NCBI RefSeq assembly: GCF_002154225.1
Contig: NZ_MTSE01000003.1
Span: 310,001-374,000, forward strand
Origin: Hymenobacter crusticola
Lineage (GTDB): Bacteria > Bacteroidota > Bacteroidia > Cytophagales > Hymenobacteraceae
DNA length: 64,000 nt
Direction of reading: 5' to 3'
Shown here: positions 19,591-28,924 of the stretch, one piece after another
Numbering within the stretch: position 1 is the first letter of the stretch
How the letters are laid out: the number at the start of each line of letters is the position of its first letter
Notes under the pieces: generated by a model
Told to the model about the DNA's origin: nothing
The model's input: the letters and a program-made list of their open reading frames with translations, nothing else
The model's database searches: none
Program-made: the position numbers and the translations under genes

Positions 19591-19644
19591 AAGAAACCAC
19601 AGAGGCCCCGTTGCTACAGTGCAATGGGGCCTCTGTGGTTTCTT
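19591..19644 (+). terminator. Strong hairpin between ndh and the YodC-like gene
   Basis: A perfect 19-bp stem: AAGAAACCACAGAGGCCCC (19591-19609) with its complement at 19626-19644. It is symmetrical and may terminate ndh and the convergent minus-strand gene. Confidence 0.8.
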
Positions 19645-19683
19645 GGGTTAGATTGAGTGCGCGTAGAGAGTACTAATGAAGCA

Positions 19684-19914
19684 CTACGCGTAGCCAAACT
19701 TGGTATTCTCTCGTTCCTCGCTTTCATCGGGAGAAGGGGCACTACCGGCGCGCAACAGTTCCGATTGAAAAGGAATGCCATCGGGGTTGCCGTACAAATT
19801 ACCTTCCTGGTCAAAGTACGTGCAACGTACTGTTTCCTCATCAGCAGTTACCACGGTCATGCTAGGTCCGCCGGAAGCTAGGTGAACAACGTCACCTGTT
19901 TTGAATAAGGGCAT
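19684..19914 (-). CDS. YodC-like DUF2158 family protein
   Basis: A 76-residue cytoplasmic protein. The start MPLFKTGDVVHLASGGPSMT and the segment ETVRCTYFDQEGNLYG match the DUF2158 (YodC) fold, an SH3-like small barrel with the conserved GD-V--L-SGGP-MTV and C-WFD/C-YFD pattern. The remaining 25 residues form an acidic, probably disordered tail. Biochemical function of the family is unknown. It lies 18 bases downstream of a small secreted protein gene on the same strand. Confidence 0.8.
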   Translation of the reverse strand: MPLFKTGDVVHLASGGPSMTVVTADEETVRCTYFDQEGNLYGNPDGIPFQSELLRAGSAPSPDESEERENTKFGYA

Positions 19915-19932
19915 AGGCTTGGCGCTAAAAGG

Positions 19933-20217
19933 TTATGGTTTGGGAGCAGAAGAGGTCGTTTTGCGTTTGTCAGCCGTCTTGGTAGAGGTTGCCTTTGTCG
20001 TTGTACTCCGCGTCGTTGTGGTGGGTGTTGTCGTTTGGGCCTCGATGCCGGGAGCTTTTGGCGCATCGGCGCGGTCAGCGCGCACATTCTTAGTCCCCGA
20101 TACAGAGGTTGAAGTCGACGTAGTGCTAGCGGGAGAAGACGTATTTGTGGGCGTCGTTTGCGCGTGTAGGAGCGTAGAGCAAGCCAGCAAACTGGCGAGC
20201 AGGAAAGGCGTTTTCAT
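19933..20217 (-). CDS. Small secreted Thr/Ser-rich protein
   Basis: A 94-residue product with a clear signal peptide (residues 1-19, ending LLHAQ). The rest is low complexity, with long runs rich in Thr, Ser, Ala and Pro and a basic end. No domain is visible and no family is recognised. It is likely periplasmic or surface-exposed and disordered. It precedes the YodC-like gene, possibly as one transcript. Confidence 0.55.
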   Translation of the reverse strand: MKTPFLLASLLACSTLLHAQTTPTNTSSPASTTSTSTSVSGTKNVRADRADAPKAPGIEAQTTTPTTTTRSTTTKATSTKTADKRKTTSSAPKP

Positions 20218-20352
20218 GAGAGCTAGGTAAGTACAATGGTTAGCAAAATCGTACGCGAAAAGGCAGCGAGGAGTTTGGTCGGGTACCCTTCAAAAATACT
20301 TCCTAGGTCCGTGTCTCAATATATTATCGTCAGGCTAGGCGTATTCCACATA

Positions 20353-20425
20353 AGCGCACTTACCCAAGCGGCCACGAAAAGCACCTGTAATAGGTGGTTT
20401 TCGTGGCCGCTTGGGTAAGTGCGCT
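20353..20425 (-). terminator. Very long perfect hairpin downstream of bshB1
   Basis: Arms 20353-20380 and 20398-20425 are perfectly complementary over 28 bp, with GCACTTACCCAAGCGG as the core. The 17-base loop itself contains CACCT...AGGTG. It lies just behind the bshB1 stop and probably ends that transcript. It is longer than a usual terminator. Confidence 0.75.
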
Positions 20426-20438
20426 AGGCAGAGGTTAG

Positions 20439-21164
20439 CTAGAGCAGAGCGCTCAAATCCCGCACCCCTAGGGCTCGTTCTGCGGTGAAGCCTTCGCCAA
20501 AATCTACCCCAATGATGTGCCCCATCTCCCGCGCGCGCGCTTCCAGAAAGTTGAAAAAATTAGCGCCTGAAATATAGGTTTGAGGCTCGCTGCTAGTACT
20601 TTCCGGATCGTGAAACTGCGTGCGGAAAGCACGTATGGAGGCCAGCTTGGTTTCCCAGTGCGGAGTGATATCCACTACCAAATCTGGCGCAATCTGGCGG
20701 TCTTGGATATAATGATAGACTTGCTTGGGTCGCCAAGCCGCCTGGGGCTGCCCATCTGTATCCAAGGTTTCGATCATGCGCAGGCCAGCTAAAAAGCAAG
20801 CTTCCGAAGCTAGCTGCGAACCCCGGCCATGGTCTGGGTGGCGGTCATGCAGGGCGTTAAGCAGTACAATCTCGGGCTGGTAGCGGCGTACGGCCGCGAT
20901 AATAGGCAATTGATGCTCCTGGTCGTTGCGAAAAAAACCATCCGGTAACCCTAGGTTCTCCCGGGCGTGTAAGCCTAGGATTTGCGCTGAAGCTGCTGCT
21001 TCTGCGGCCCGTATCTCGGGTGTGCCTCGCGTGCCAAGCTCACCTCGTGTCAGATCAACAATCCCAATTTTTTTGCCTTGTGCCGCCGCACTTAGCAAGG
21101 TTCCAACGCAACCTAGCTCCGCGTCGTCGGGGTGGGAAGCAATAGCGAGAATGTCGAGTTTCAT
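20439..21164 (-). CDS. bshB1: N-acetyl-glucosaminyl L-malate deacetylase (bacillithiol biosynthesis)
   Basis: The zinc enzyme removes the acetyl group of GlcNAc-malate, the second step of bacillithiol synthesis. From the chosen ATG the product has 241 residues and begins MKLDILAIASHPDDAELGC, with the metal-binding HPDD motif, and has LLNALHDRHPDHGRGSQL with the conserved HPDH. FHDPESTSSEPQTYISG and the C-terminal GVDFGEGFTAERALGV are as in Bacteroidota BshB1. The frame extends 17 codons upstream, but the family starts at MKLDILA. Bacillithiol protects thiols and works with thioredoxin; trxB lies about 1.3 kb away. Confidence 0.93.
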   Translation of the reverse strand: MKLDILAIASHPDDAELGCVGTLLSAAAQGKKIGIVDLTRGELGTRGTPEIRAAEAAASAQILGLHARENLGLPDGFFRNDQEHQLPIIAAVRRYQPEIVLLNALHDRHPDHGRGSQLASEACFLAGLRMIETLDTDGQPQAAWRPKQVYHYIQDRQIAPDLVVDITPHWETKLASIRAFRTQFHDPESTSSEPQTYISGANFFNFLEARAREMGHIIGVDFGEGFTAERALGVRDLSALL

Positions 21165-21229
21165 GATGAGTTTACTGGGTTCAATGGCTAACAGCAGTTC
21201 TAAACCTTTAGCCACTTAGCTATTTACTT

Positions 21230-22348
21230 CTACTTAATGCGCAATGTGCGGCCTGGTCGCAGGGTAGAGGTGCCTTTGTTTAGCTGTTTTAGCTTACTAA
21301 CCGACACACCATACCGCTCTGCTATTTCCGACAAAGTATCACCGCCTCGGATGCGGTGCGTGACCGTACGACGGGCCGCCGATGGACGGGCTGCCGCGCT
21401 ATTACGGCTACCCGAGCGGCTGCGTAGGGCACGGCTATAGTAGTTGAACAGGGAAGACGTAATCTGAAAATTGTCTTTCCATAACTTATAGTCGGGAAAG
21501 TCATACATCTCCGTCGGGTTGATTGGATTTCCCTCATACCGCACTTCGAAATGCAAGTGTGAGCCCGTACTCCTACCTGTGTTACCACCTAAGCCAATGA
21601 CCTGCCCAGCCTTCACGAAGGTGCCAGGCGTCACGAGGGGCTTACTCAAGTGCCCATAAAGGGTCTCGATACCATTGTAGTGGCGTACCAGAAGATAATT
21701 GCCATAGCCAGAGCCATCCCACTTCGAAATGCGCACTACGCCGTCAAAAGCGGCACGCACGGAGTCGCCAGTTTCTAGGTCGAGGTCGGTGCCATAGTGC
21801 CAGCGGTAGCCTCTAAAGCCAAAGCCGGAGGTAGTAGGCGTGGTATTCAGCGGCATGCGGGCATAGCGCTGCCGCGGCGGATCCGTAAGGTGTAAGGTGA
21901 GCGTATCCCGAATGCGGCGCCCATCGACCCGGTAGGGGTTGATATTGTGTGTGTCCCAAATAGCGTAGTAGCCTGCTACTTTAATCCAGGAGCTATCAAT
22001 CAATACCTCATCCGACATCTCTACAATGTGCTGGCCGCCTTCGTTGAGCGTAGAAGTATCTTCGCTCACAATAGACAGCTTTTTAGCCGGATTGAAAAAG
22101 ATAGACTTTGCCGCGTCGGAGTTGTCATCTGGTAAATCCTGCGTTTCAATTAGAATAGTCGTATCCGGCCGCACGTAGCGAATGGAAGGCGATTTGATAC
22201 GAAAAAAATCGGAACGCTTGCCAGCGGCACCAGCTTTGGCTTTGGGTTGGGTAGCTTTGCGACGCTGGGCTTCTACATGCTTCGGAGCTAGCAACAACCC
22301 CATCAACAGTAGCACCAGCCCATATTTCAACGAATCTAGCAAGGGCAA
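21230..22348 (-). CDS. M23 peptidase with C-terminal LysM domain
   Basis: A 372-residue exported cell-wall protein. The signal peptide (1-27) ends VEAQ. The M23 (LytM) zinc endopeptidase domain (about 185-280) has RWHYGTDLDL and GSHLHFEVRYEGNPINPTEMYD, which give the HxxxD and HxH metal ligands. A LysM domain (about 328-372) with HRIRGGDTLSEIAERYGVSVSKLKQLN binds peptidoglycan. It probably cleaves peptide cross-links during envelope growth or division. It is transcribed in the same direction as bshB1 with 65 bases between them. Confidence 0.9.
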   Translation of the reverse strand: MPLLDSLKYGLVLLLMGLLLAPKHVEAQRRKATQPKAKAGAAGKRSDFFRIKSPSIRYVRPDTTILIETQDLPDDNSDAAKSIFFNPAKKLSIVSEDTSTLNEGGQHIVEMSDEVLIDSSWIKVAGYYAIWDTHNINPYRVDGRRIRDTLTLHLTDPPRQRYARMPLNTTPTTSGFGFRGYRWHYGTDLDLETGDSVRAAFDGVVRISKWDGSGYGNYLLVRHYNGIETLYGHLSKPLVTPGTFVKAGQVIGLGGNTGRSTGSHLHFEVRYEGNPINPTEMYDFPDYKLWKDNFQITSSLFNYYSRALRSRSGSRNSAAARPSAARRTVTHRIRGGDTLSEIAERYGVSVSKLKQLNKGTSTLRPGRTLRIK

Positions 22349-22453
22349 AAAGAGTAATTGAATAATCGAGAAGCTGAGTAAAGAGCGAGTGAGTAGCTGA
22401 GTAATGCGTTAAACGTCATTGCTCAGCTACTTAAGTACTCAGTTACTCTTAGT

Positions 22454-23398
22454 TTAGTGTTCGCCAAGTGCTGCTAGATAGCGCTCGGCATCCAAGGCCG
22501 CCATGCAGCCCGAACCAGCGGCTGTTACGGCCTGGCGGTAGGTGTAATCCTGCACGTCGCCACAGGCAAACACGCCATCCACGTTCGTTTTGGCCGAACC
22601 CGGAATAGTTTTCAAATAGCCTTGCTCGTCGTGATGCAAGTAAGGCTGAAAAATCTTCGAGTTAGGTTCGTGTCCGATAGCTACGAAGAAACCTTTCACA
22701 GGAATATCACGTGTCTCGTGATTCAAGGTGTTCTTAACCCGCACGGCTTCTACGGCATGTTCGCCCAGAATCTCGTCTGTGACACTATTCCACAGCACCT
22801 CAATTTTAGGATTATCTACTACACGTTTCTGCATGATTTTCGAGGCCCGCATCTCGCCTTTCCGCACGATCATGTACACCTTTGCGCAAAGGTTGGAGAG
22901 ATAAGTAGCTTCTTCAGCTGCCGTATCGCCGGCGCCTACAATGGCTACTTCTTGACCGCGGTAGAAGAACCCGTCGCAGACTGCACACGCCGATACACCC
23001 GAGCCATTCAGCCGCGCTTCCGACTCTAGGCCTAGCCATTTTGCCGAAGCTCCAGTAGCGATAATAACCGTATCCGCTGTTATTTCTTTCCGCTCATCAA
23101 TAGTCACTTTATGTGGATGACCCGAAAATTCGACGGCCGTAGCAAGGCCATAACGAATGTCGGTACCAAAGCGCTCTGCTTGCTTTTTCAGGTCTTCCAT
23201 CATTTCCGGACCCATCACGCCGGTGGGGTAGCCCGGAAAGTTTTCAACGTCATTGGTGATGGTTAATTGGCCACCAGGCTGCAAACCCTGGTACATAACG
23301 GGTTTCATATTGGCGCGGGCTGCGTAAATGGCCGCTGTGTAGCCAGCTGGGCCCGAGCCAATGATCAGACACTTAACGTGTTCAGGGGTAGTCTCCAT
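22454..23398 (-). CDS. trxB: Thioredoxin-disulfide reductase
   Basis: The NADPH-dependent flavoenzyme that reduces thioredoxin. The product has 314 residues from METTPEHVKC. It shows the FAD site GSGPAGYTAAIYAARA (14-29), the redox pair in CAVCDGFF (Cys138 and Cys141), the NADPH site VAIVGAGDTAAEEATYLS, and the C-terminal FACGDVQDYTYRQAVTAAGSGC. The frame extends 18 codons upstream, but that part overlaps the predicted promoter, so the ATG at 23398 is chosen. It is probably monocistronic. An 18-bp palindrome in the promoter spacer suggests specific control. Confidence 0.95.
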   Translation of the reverse strand: METTPEHVKCLIIGSGPAGYTAAIYAARANMKPVMYQGLQPGGQLTITNDVENFPGYPTGVMGPEMMEDLKKQAERFGTDIRYGLATAVEFSGHPHKVTIDERKEITADTVIIATGASAKWLGLESEARLNGSGVSACAVCDGFFYRGQEVAIVGAGDTAAEEATYLSNLCAKVYMIVRKGEMRASKIMQKRVVDNPKIEVLWNSVTDEILGEHAVEAVRVKNTLNHETRDIPVKGFFVAIGHEPNSKIFQPYLHHDEQGYLKTIPGSAKTNVDGVFACGDVQDYTYRQAVTAAGSGCMAALDAERYLAALGEH

Positions 23399-23436
23399 TT
23401 GCTTTGTAAAAGCAGTGTTGCTTTTGAATAAGGGTG

Positions 23437-23444
23437 CAAAGGTA
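23437..23444 (-). promoter_or_regulatory. trxB promoter -7 box (TACCTTTG)
   Basis: On the minus strand TACCTTTG matches the Bacteroidota -7 consensus TAnnTTTG exactly and lies about 40 bases before the trxB ATG. The upstream 20 bases contain a palindrome at 23447-23464. Confidence 0.7.
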
Positions 23445-23446
23445 AA

Positions 23447-23464
23447 CGCCACTAAGTAGTGGCG
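23447..23464. promoter_or_regulatory. Palindromic candidate operator in the trxB promoter
   Basis: CGCCACTA-AG-TAGTGGCG is a perfect 8-bp inverted repeat with a 2-base spacer. It sits between the -33 and -7 positions of the trxB promoter, where a bound dimer would block or modulate RNA polymerase. No regulator gene is adjacent. Confidence 0.5.
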
Positions 23465-23552
23465 TGGAAATCTGTTTCTCCGGGTACAAAGCAGTAACTA
23501 TGCCTATGCTAGTACCTGACGAAGTGTCCGAAGAATAGATAACCGTTTGGCA

Positions 23553-23586
23553 ATAAAAAACCCCAACGACTGGGCTGGGGTTTTTG
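23553..23586 (-). terminator. Terminator of rpoD
   Basis: AAAAACCCCA and TGGGGTTTTT flank a short loop; read on the minus strand the stem ends in a T run. It follows the rpoD stop by about 20 bases. Confidence 0.8.
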
Positions 23587-23606
23587 AGAGTGGACAAGTA
23601 GTAAAC

Positions 23607-24470
23607 TTATCCGAGGTAGGGCTTCAGCGCCTTGGAGCGCGAAGTGTGACGCAAACGGCGGATGGCCTTCTCTTTGATTTGGCGTACTCGCTCACGGGTC
23701 AAGTTAAACTTCTCGCCGATTTCCTCTAACGTAAGCGAATGCTCACCGTTCAGACCGAAGTATAGCGTAATGACGTCTGCTTCACGCTTTGTGAGCGTAG
23801 AAAGCGCACGTTGTACTTCCTTCCGGAGCGAGTCGTTCATCAGGCCCATATCGGGCGATTCTTCGTCCTCGTTCTCCAGTACGTCGAGCAAGCGGTTTTC
23901 CTCACCTTGCACGAAGGGAGCATCGACTGAAACGTGACGACCTGAAATCTTCAGGGTATCAACCACTTCGGAAGTAGTAAGCTCCAGTACTTCCGCAATT
24001 TCCTCAGGCGAGGGTTCCCGCTCGAATTTTTGCTCTAGTTCGGAAAACGACTTAGAAATCTTATTCAAAGAACCTACGCGGTTCAACGGCAGACGCACAA
24101 TACGCGACTGTTCGGCTAGTGCTTGCAGAATCGATTGACGAATCCACCATACGGCATAAGAAATAAACTTAAAGCCGCGGGTTTCGTCAAAACGCTTAGC
24201 TGCCTTGATCAGGCCTAGGTTGCCTTCATTGATCAAGTCGCCCAGCGAAAGACCTTGGTTTTGATACTGCTTAGCTACCGACACAACAAAACGTAGGTTG
24301 GCTTTCGTCAGCTTTTCCAGGGCTTGTTGGTCGCCTTCTTTAATACGCTGCGCCAGCGTTACCTCCTCGTCGGGAGTGAGCAGGTCTACCTTGCCAATCT
24401 CCTGTAAATATTTATCCAGCGATTGGCTTTCGCGGTTGGTGATCTGCTTGCTGATCTTAAGCTGTCTCAT
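23607..24470 (-). CDS. rpoD: Primary RNA polymerase sigma factor (Bacteroidota type)
   Basis: The housekeeping sigma-70 factor. At 287 residues it is the compact Bacteroidota form lacking region 1.1 and the long non-conserved insert. Region 1.2 begins [20 protein letters not shown]. Region 2 has [57 protein letters not shown]. Region 3 has [14 protein letters not shown], and region 4 ends [26 protein letters not shown] for the upstream promoter element. It follows rpsO and pnp on the same strand, which fits a translation/RNA-turnover/transcription cluster. Confidence 0.97.
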   Translation of the reverse strand: MRQLKISKQITNRESQSLDKYLQEIGKVDLLTPDEEVTLAQRIKEGDQQALEKLTKANLRFVVSVAKQYQNQGLSLGDLINEGNLGLIKAAKRFDETRGFKFISYAVWWIRQSILQALAEQSRIVRLPLNRVGSLNKISKSFSELEQKFEREPSPEEIAEVLELTTSEVVDTLKISGRHVSVDAPFVQGEENRLLDVLENEDEESPDMGLMNDSLRKEVQRALSTLTKREADVITLYFGLNGEHSLTLEEIGEKFNLTRERVRQIKEKAIRRLRHTSRSKALKPYLG

Positions 24471-24532
24471 TGCGGGCGCGAAAGAATGATAATTCGATAA
24501 AAGTTAAACATTTGGCTGTAGCAACCTTCTCA

Positions 24533-24570
24533 TGGATGCCGGTCAGTTGAAATCAACGCACCGGCATCCA
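24533..24570 (-). terminator. Hairpin between pnp and rpoD
   Basis: TGGATGCCGGT (24533-24543) pairs perfectly with ACCGGCATCCA (24560-24570). There is no T run on the minus strand, so it may be an attenuator or mRNA-stabilising stem rather than a full terminator. Confidence 0.55.
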
Positions 24571-24591
24571 CGAAAGTTCGACTTAGTAGAC

Positions 24592-26751
24592 CTAGGCAGC
24601 ACCGTTGTCAGCGGCAGTGCGCTCCGGTTTAGGGAGCAACGCTTTCCGCGAGAGTCGGTATTTGCCGGTTTTCTTATCGATGTCAAGCAGCTTCACGTCA
24701 ATTTCCTGGCCGACTTCAAGTACTCCCTCAAGGCTGTTGAGGCGCTCATGGCCAACTTCCGAGATGTGCAACAAGCCATCCTTGCCAGGCATTATTTCTA
24801 CGAAGGCTCCGTAAGGTTGGATGCTACGCACCTTGCCTTTGTAAGTTTCGCCAACCTCTGGCTGCGCCGCAATAGCCCGAATGCGGCCGATAGCGGCTTC
24901 CATATCGGGTTGGTTGGAGGCGAAAATACTTACGTGACCTTTTTCATCTTTTTCCTCGATGATAACCGTCGCGTTCGTGTCTTTTTGAATCTGCTGGATC
25001 ACCTTACCACCTGGTCCGATTACGGCACCGATGTACTCCTTGTCGATGAGCATCTTGTGCGAGCGAGGCGTATGAGGCTTCAAATCGGCAGCAGGAGCGC
25101 TGATTGTCTTAGCCATTTCACCTAGGATATGCAAACGGCCCGCGCGGGCTTGATGCAGCGCTTTGGTCAAAATGTCAAACGACAAGTTTTGAATTTTAAT
25201 GTCCATCTGGCAAGCAGTGATACCTTTTTCAGTACCCGTTACCTTGAAGTCCATATCACCTAGATGATCCTCGTCACCAAGGATGTCGCTTAATACGGCA
25301 TACTCCTTGGTCTCTTTGTCTTGCACCAACCCCATCGCAATACCTGCAACGGCCGATTTCACCTTGATACCAGCATCCATCAGCGCCAGTGAACCGGCAC
25401 AAACCGTGGCCATCGAGCTAGAGCCATTCGACTCTAAAATGTCTGACACGATACGAATGGTATAAGGATTCTCTTCCTCAGCAGGTAGCACTTTCTTTAA
25501 CGAACGCAAGGCTAGGTTGCCATGACCAATTTCACGACGACCAGGACCACGGCTAGGCTTTACTTCACCCGTCGAAAACGCCGGGAAGTTGTAATGCAAC
25601 ATGAATTTGCTGTAGCCCGAAAACATCGCCGAATCAATAATTTGCTCGTCGAGTTTGGTACCTAGGGTTACCGTGGTCAAAGACTGCGTTTCACCGCGGG
25701 TAAACACGGCCGAGCCGTGGGCACCTGGCAAGTAGTTTACTTCGCTCCAAATTGGGCGGATTTCCTCGAGCTGACGACCATCCAAGCGTACACGCTCCTT
25801 GATCATCATATCACGAATAGCTTTCTTCTCAGCCGAGGAGTAGTAGCGGCTGAACATCTTCATGTCCAACTCAGGCTGCTCTTCCAACAACGTGGTTAAG
25901 AACGCTTTCTTTACTTCGCTGAAACCGGCTTTACGACCCTCTTTGCTTGCGTTGCCAGAACGGGCAATCTCGTAGGCTTTCTGGTAGATACCTTCGGTGA
26001 TGCGCTGCTTCAGTTCATCGTTTTCTTCGTACTGAGGATACTCACGTTTTGTCGCTGCTTTCTCAACAGCGGCGGCAAGTTCTTGCTGTACGCGAACCTG
26101 CTCTTTAATGGCTTCGTGGGCGACAGCAATGGCTTCCACCATTTCCTCTTCACTTACCTCGCTCATTTCACCTTCCACCATAGCTACCGAGTCGAGAGTG
26201 GCACCCACAATCAGATCAATATCAGCGCGAGCGATGTCAGCAGTTTTAGGATTGATCTGAAGTTTACCGTCGATGCGGGCAACTCGTACTTCCGAAATTG
26301 GGCCCGCAAACGGAATATCCGATATCGAAAGGGCGGCCGAGGCTGCTAAAGCTGCCAAGGCGTCAGGTTGTACTTCTTTATCAGCCGAAATTAGACTGAT
26401 CATTACTTGCACTTCGTAATGATAGTCTTTCGGGAACATAGGCCGCAGGATACGGTCTACCAAGCGCGACACGAGAATTTCGTAGTCGGATAGGCGACCC
26501 TCACGGCGTTGGAAAGAACCAGGGATCTTACCAGCAGAACCGAACTTTTCTTGATAATCTACCGAAAGTGGCAGAAAATCTACTCCCTCGCGCTGGCTAG
26601 GTTGCGACACCACCGTTGCCAGCAGCATAGCATCACCCAGGCGTACGACAACCGAACCATCAGCTTGCTTAGCTAGCTTGCCAGTCTCGATGGTAATAAG
26701 TCGGCCGTCGGGTAGGGTAATAGATTTGGTAATAGCGTTGTAATTAGGCAT
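24592..26751 (-). CDS. pnp: Polynucleotide phosphorylase
   Basis: A phosphorolytic 3'-5' exoribonuclease that degrades mRNA and can add tails. The 719-residue protein has the first RNase PH core (about 10-140, [18 protein letters not shown]), a helical linker, the second catalytic core (about 310-540, [10 protein letters not shown] and the catalytic Asp region [19 protein letters not shown]), a KH domain ([21 protein letters not shown]) and an S1 domain ([32 protein letters not shown]). Length and order are standard. It lies downstream of rpsO, the classical arrangement. Confidence 0.97.
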   Translation of the reverse strand: MPNYNAITKSITLPDGRLITIETGKLAKQADGSVVVRLGDAMLLATVVSQPSQREGVDFLPLSVDYQEKFGSAGKIPGSFQRREGRLSDYEILVSRLVDRILRPMFPKDYHYEVQVMISLISADKEVQPDALAALAASAALSISDIPFAGPISEVRVARIDGKLQINPKTADIARADIDLIVGATLDSVAMVEGEMSEVSEEEMVEAIAVAHEAIKEQVRVQQELAAAVEKAATKREYPQYEENDELKQRITEGIYQKAYEIARSGNASKEGRKAGFSEVKKAFLTTLLEEQPELDMKMFSRYYSSAEKKAIRDMMIKERVRLDGRQLEEIRPIWSEVNYLPGAHGSAVFTRGETQSLTTVTLGTKLDEQIIDSAMFSGYSKFMLHYNFPAFSTGEVKPSRGPGRREIGHGNLALRSLKKVLPAEEENPYTIRIVSDILESNGSSSMATVCAGSLALMDAGIKVKSAVAGIAMGLVQDKETKEYAVLSDILGDEDHLGDMDFKVTGTEKGITACQMDIKIQNLSFDILTKALHQARAGRLHILGEMAKTISAPAADLKPHTPRSHKMLIDKEYIGAVIGPGGKVIQQIQKDTNATVIIEEKDEKGHVSIFASNQPDMEAAIGRIRAIAAQPEVGETYKGKVRSIQPYGAFVEIMPGKDGLLHISEVGHERLNSLEGVLEVGQEIDVKLLDIDKKTGKYRLSRKALLPKPERTAADNGAA

Positions 26752-26896
26752 CTTCAGTTTGCTTGGAACAGCGACAGCGGGCGAGCAGCCAACAAAACGG
26801 GCCTGTAGCAGCGCCGCTTTACTCTAGGTACTTCTACTTTCTTTAAAAATAGAACAGCAGAACAGGCCAAAAAGGTGGCTACTCTGCATAAAAAAA

Positions 26897-26929
26897 GAGT
26901 AGGGAACCCTCAGTGAGGGCTCCCTACTC
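26897..26929 (-). terminator. Terminator of rpsO
   Basis: GAGTAGGGAACCCTC (26897-26911) pairs with GAGGGCTCCCTACTC (26915-26929) with one wobble; on the minus strand the stem is followed by TTTTTT. It lies 13 bases after the rpsO stop and may limit readthrough into pnp. Confidence 0.85.
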
Positions 26930-26941
26930 CAGCGGGTGAGC

Positions 26942-27217
26942 TTACTTACGAATGCCCAACTCCTTGATAATGGCGCGGTAGCGGTTGATTTCGCGGTGCT
27001 GCAAGTAATCGAGCAGACGGCGGCGCTTACCAACAAGTTTGAGCAGGCCCAAACGAGTCGAGAAATCCTTCTTGTTCACCTTGAGGTGTTCAGTCAGGTG
27101 GTTGATACGGTGAGTGAACAGTGCAATTTGCGATTCAGCCGAACCGGTATCGTTGGCAGATTTAGCCAGGCTGTTCTTCTCGAAAATAGCCTGTTTTGCT
27201 TCGGTAGTGAGTTTCAT
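26942..27217 (-). CDS. rpsO: 30S ribosomal protein S15
   Basis: S15 binds 16S rRNA early in assembly of the small-subunit platform. From the ATG at 27217 the product has 91 residues, beginning [15 protein letters not shown] and containing [23 protein letters not shown] and [18 protein letters not shown], all hallmark S15 segments. The open frame extends 20 codons upstream, but those codons match no S15 and lie in the leader. Pnp follows downstream. Confidence 0.97.
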   Translation of the reverse strand: MKLTTEAKQAIFEKNSLAKSANDTGSAESQIALFTHRINHLTEHLKVNKKDFSTRLGLLKLVGKRRRLLDYLQHREINRYRAIIKELGIRK

Positions 27218-27290
27218 CGGCAGATAGGTTTCCCCGTCTTGGATTAAGCGTGAAAAAAGAAAATTTACAACCCGCATTTCGGGGTGGATG

Positions 27291-27298
27291 CAAAGATA
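27291..27298 (-). promoter_or_regulatory. rpsO promoter -7 box (TATCTTTG)
   Basis: TATCTTTG on the minus strand fits TAnnTTTG exactly, about 75 bases before the rpsO ATG. The -33 element is not clear. Confidence 0.55.
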
Positions 27299-27385
27299 AC
27301 AGATTTTTAGTTACCAGTTGCCAGTTAGTCGCATCTACCCAGCTTTACTATAGCAATTTGATAGCGGGCAATTGGTGATTAAAAA

Positions 27386-28816
27386 TCACCCCCGGCGGTA
27401 CCCGCGGAAAGGCCACCGGATCTTTGCTGGAAGGCGGCGCCAGAAATCCACTTCCAGCAATCCTGAGTCATTGCGAGCTTGGTAGAGGAAAAACAAACCA
27501 ATAGGAAGTAAGATACAGTCTGCCATCCACATACCTAGGCCTACTGGGATAATGCCTTCTCGGCCTTGCTTCTCCCCGATAATAGAGATGACGTAGTAGA
27601 TGATGAAGAACAAAATGGCAATGAGGATAGGTACCCCAAGACCTCCTTTCTTGATGATAGCGCCAAGCGGTGCCCCAATAAGGAACATAACCAGAATAGC
27701 TGCTGACTGGGTGTACTTACGAAAAATCTCGATTCGGAAGCCACTCGCGTCTTTTCCTAAGTTACTGAGCTGCTCGCCCGATGTGCCCACAAAAGAGCGA
27801 ACGTTGCGGGCTCGGTTGGCGGCTTGCTGAATAATACCAACCTGCAAGGCCGGTAGACGGGTAATAGGCACCTGCAAGCTTTCGGTTCGGCGATTAGACG
27901 CCTGCCCCGTAGTATCGAGGCGCAGGTAGGTATAGTAGGGGTTTAGCTGCTGGATTACACTACGACGCTGCAGCGCTAGGCGGCTGTGCAAAGAGTCAGC
28001 CGCTTTCACTAATTGCGGAATATTTTTCATCATCCGGTTTTCCGCAAAGAGTTCTGTCCTAGTACGATTCAAATCGAAGGAGGCTAGCGAAAACGTAATC
28101 ATGTTGCGCGAGAAAGCCTGGCGGTAAAAACTAGCTCCCGACCGATCGCGCGTATCGGGTTGCTCCACGAAGGTTTGTCCACGAAACAGTTCAAAGCCTA
28201 AATACTGCCCATTGAAGCGCGTGAACATGCGCCCGGAGTCGGCCAGAATCATGGTAGAGTTGCCCCGGCCGTTGGTATGGTCATAAATCATGACCCCCAT
28301 CAAGATGTCACCATCTTTGCCTAGCTTCTGGTTCACTTTGATGGTATAGCCTGGTATACCGTTGTAGAACACACCCGGTCGGATATCCAGAGCTAGCTTC
28401 TGCTGACGCACATCCCAGAGCAAACTGTAGGCTCCTAGGTTAGCTTTGGGTACAATGGTATCATTAAACCAGAATGCAAACACGGATAAGAACACGCTGA
28501 CGATCATCACCGGGCGCAGGATGCGGGTGAGTGAGATGCCCGAACTCTTAATAGCCGTTAGCTCGTGGTGCTCACCTAGCTGCCCATAGGTCATGAGCGA
28601 AGAAAGGAGCACAGCTAATGGGAGCGAGATAGGCACCATCAGCACGCTGAAAAAAAATAGCAACTGCCCAATTACCCCGATACCTAAGTCTTTGCCGACC
28701 AGATCATCTAAGTATTTGAGCATGTATTGGGTGAGCAGAATGAACTGCACGACCGCGAAGGTGAGAAAGAAAGGCCCAGCGAAAGCCTTTAGAATTAACT
28801 TATCAAGTTTTTTCAT
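27386..28816 (-). CDS. LptF/LptG-family permease (lipopolysaccharide export)
   Basis: A 476-residue inner-membrane protein of the YjgP/YjgQ family, the permease half of the LptBFG transporter that lifts lipopolysaccharide toward the outer membrane. The N-terminus MKKLDKLILKAFAGPFFLTFAVVQFILL and the following helices (about 10-130) match the family. A periplasmic jellyroll-like loop occupies about 140-350. Helices return at about 360-455 (SAAILVMFLIGAPLGAIIKKGGLGVPI). Bacteroidota proteins often have a longer loop than E. coli LptF. Which of LptF or LptG it represents cannot be told here. Confidence 0.9.
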   Translation of the reverse strand: MKKLDKLILKAFAGPFFLTFAVVQFILLTQYMLKYLDDLVGKDLGIGVIGQLLFFFSVLMVPISLPLAVLLSSLMTYGQLGEHHELTAIKSSGISLTRILRPVMIVSVFLSVFAFWFNDTIVPKANLGAYSLLWDVRQQKLALDIRPGVFYNGIPGYTIKVNQKLGKDGDILMGVMIYDHTNGRGNSTMILADSGRMFTRFNGQYLGFELFRGQTFVEQPDTRDRSGASFYRQAFSRNMITFSLASFDLNRTRTELFAENRMMKNIPQLVKAADSLHSRLALQRRSVIQQLNPYYTYLRLDTTGQASNRRTESLQVPITRLPALQVGIIQQAANRARNVRSFVGTSGEQLSNLGKDASGFRIEIFRKYTQSAAILVMFLIGAPLGAIIKKGGLGVPILIAILFFIIYYVISIIGEKQGREGIIPVGLGMWMADCILLPIGLFFLYQARNDSGLLEVDFWRRLPAKIRWPFRGYRRG

Positions 28817-28924
28817 GAGAATCGGACACGCGTTACCCGTAAGCGGCGCTTGGCGTGCTAAGCATAAATGCGAAACGAAGGTACGGTTCGTTTCGCGCCC
28901 GTTTCTGCGGAATTAATAGAAAAC

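Noticed and set aside
24532..25125. 197-codon plus-strand frame opposite pnp
   Set aside because: It is antisense to a highly conserved gene and its product has no recognisable domain; high-GC coding sequence gives such shadows.
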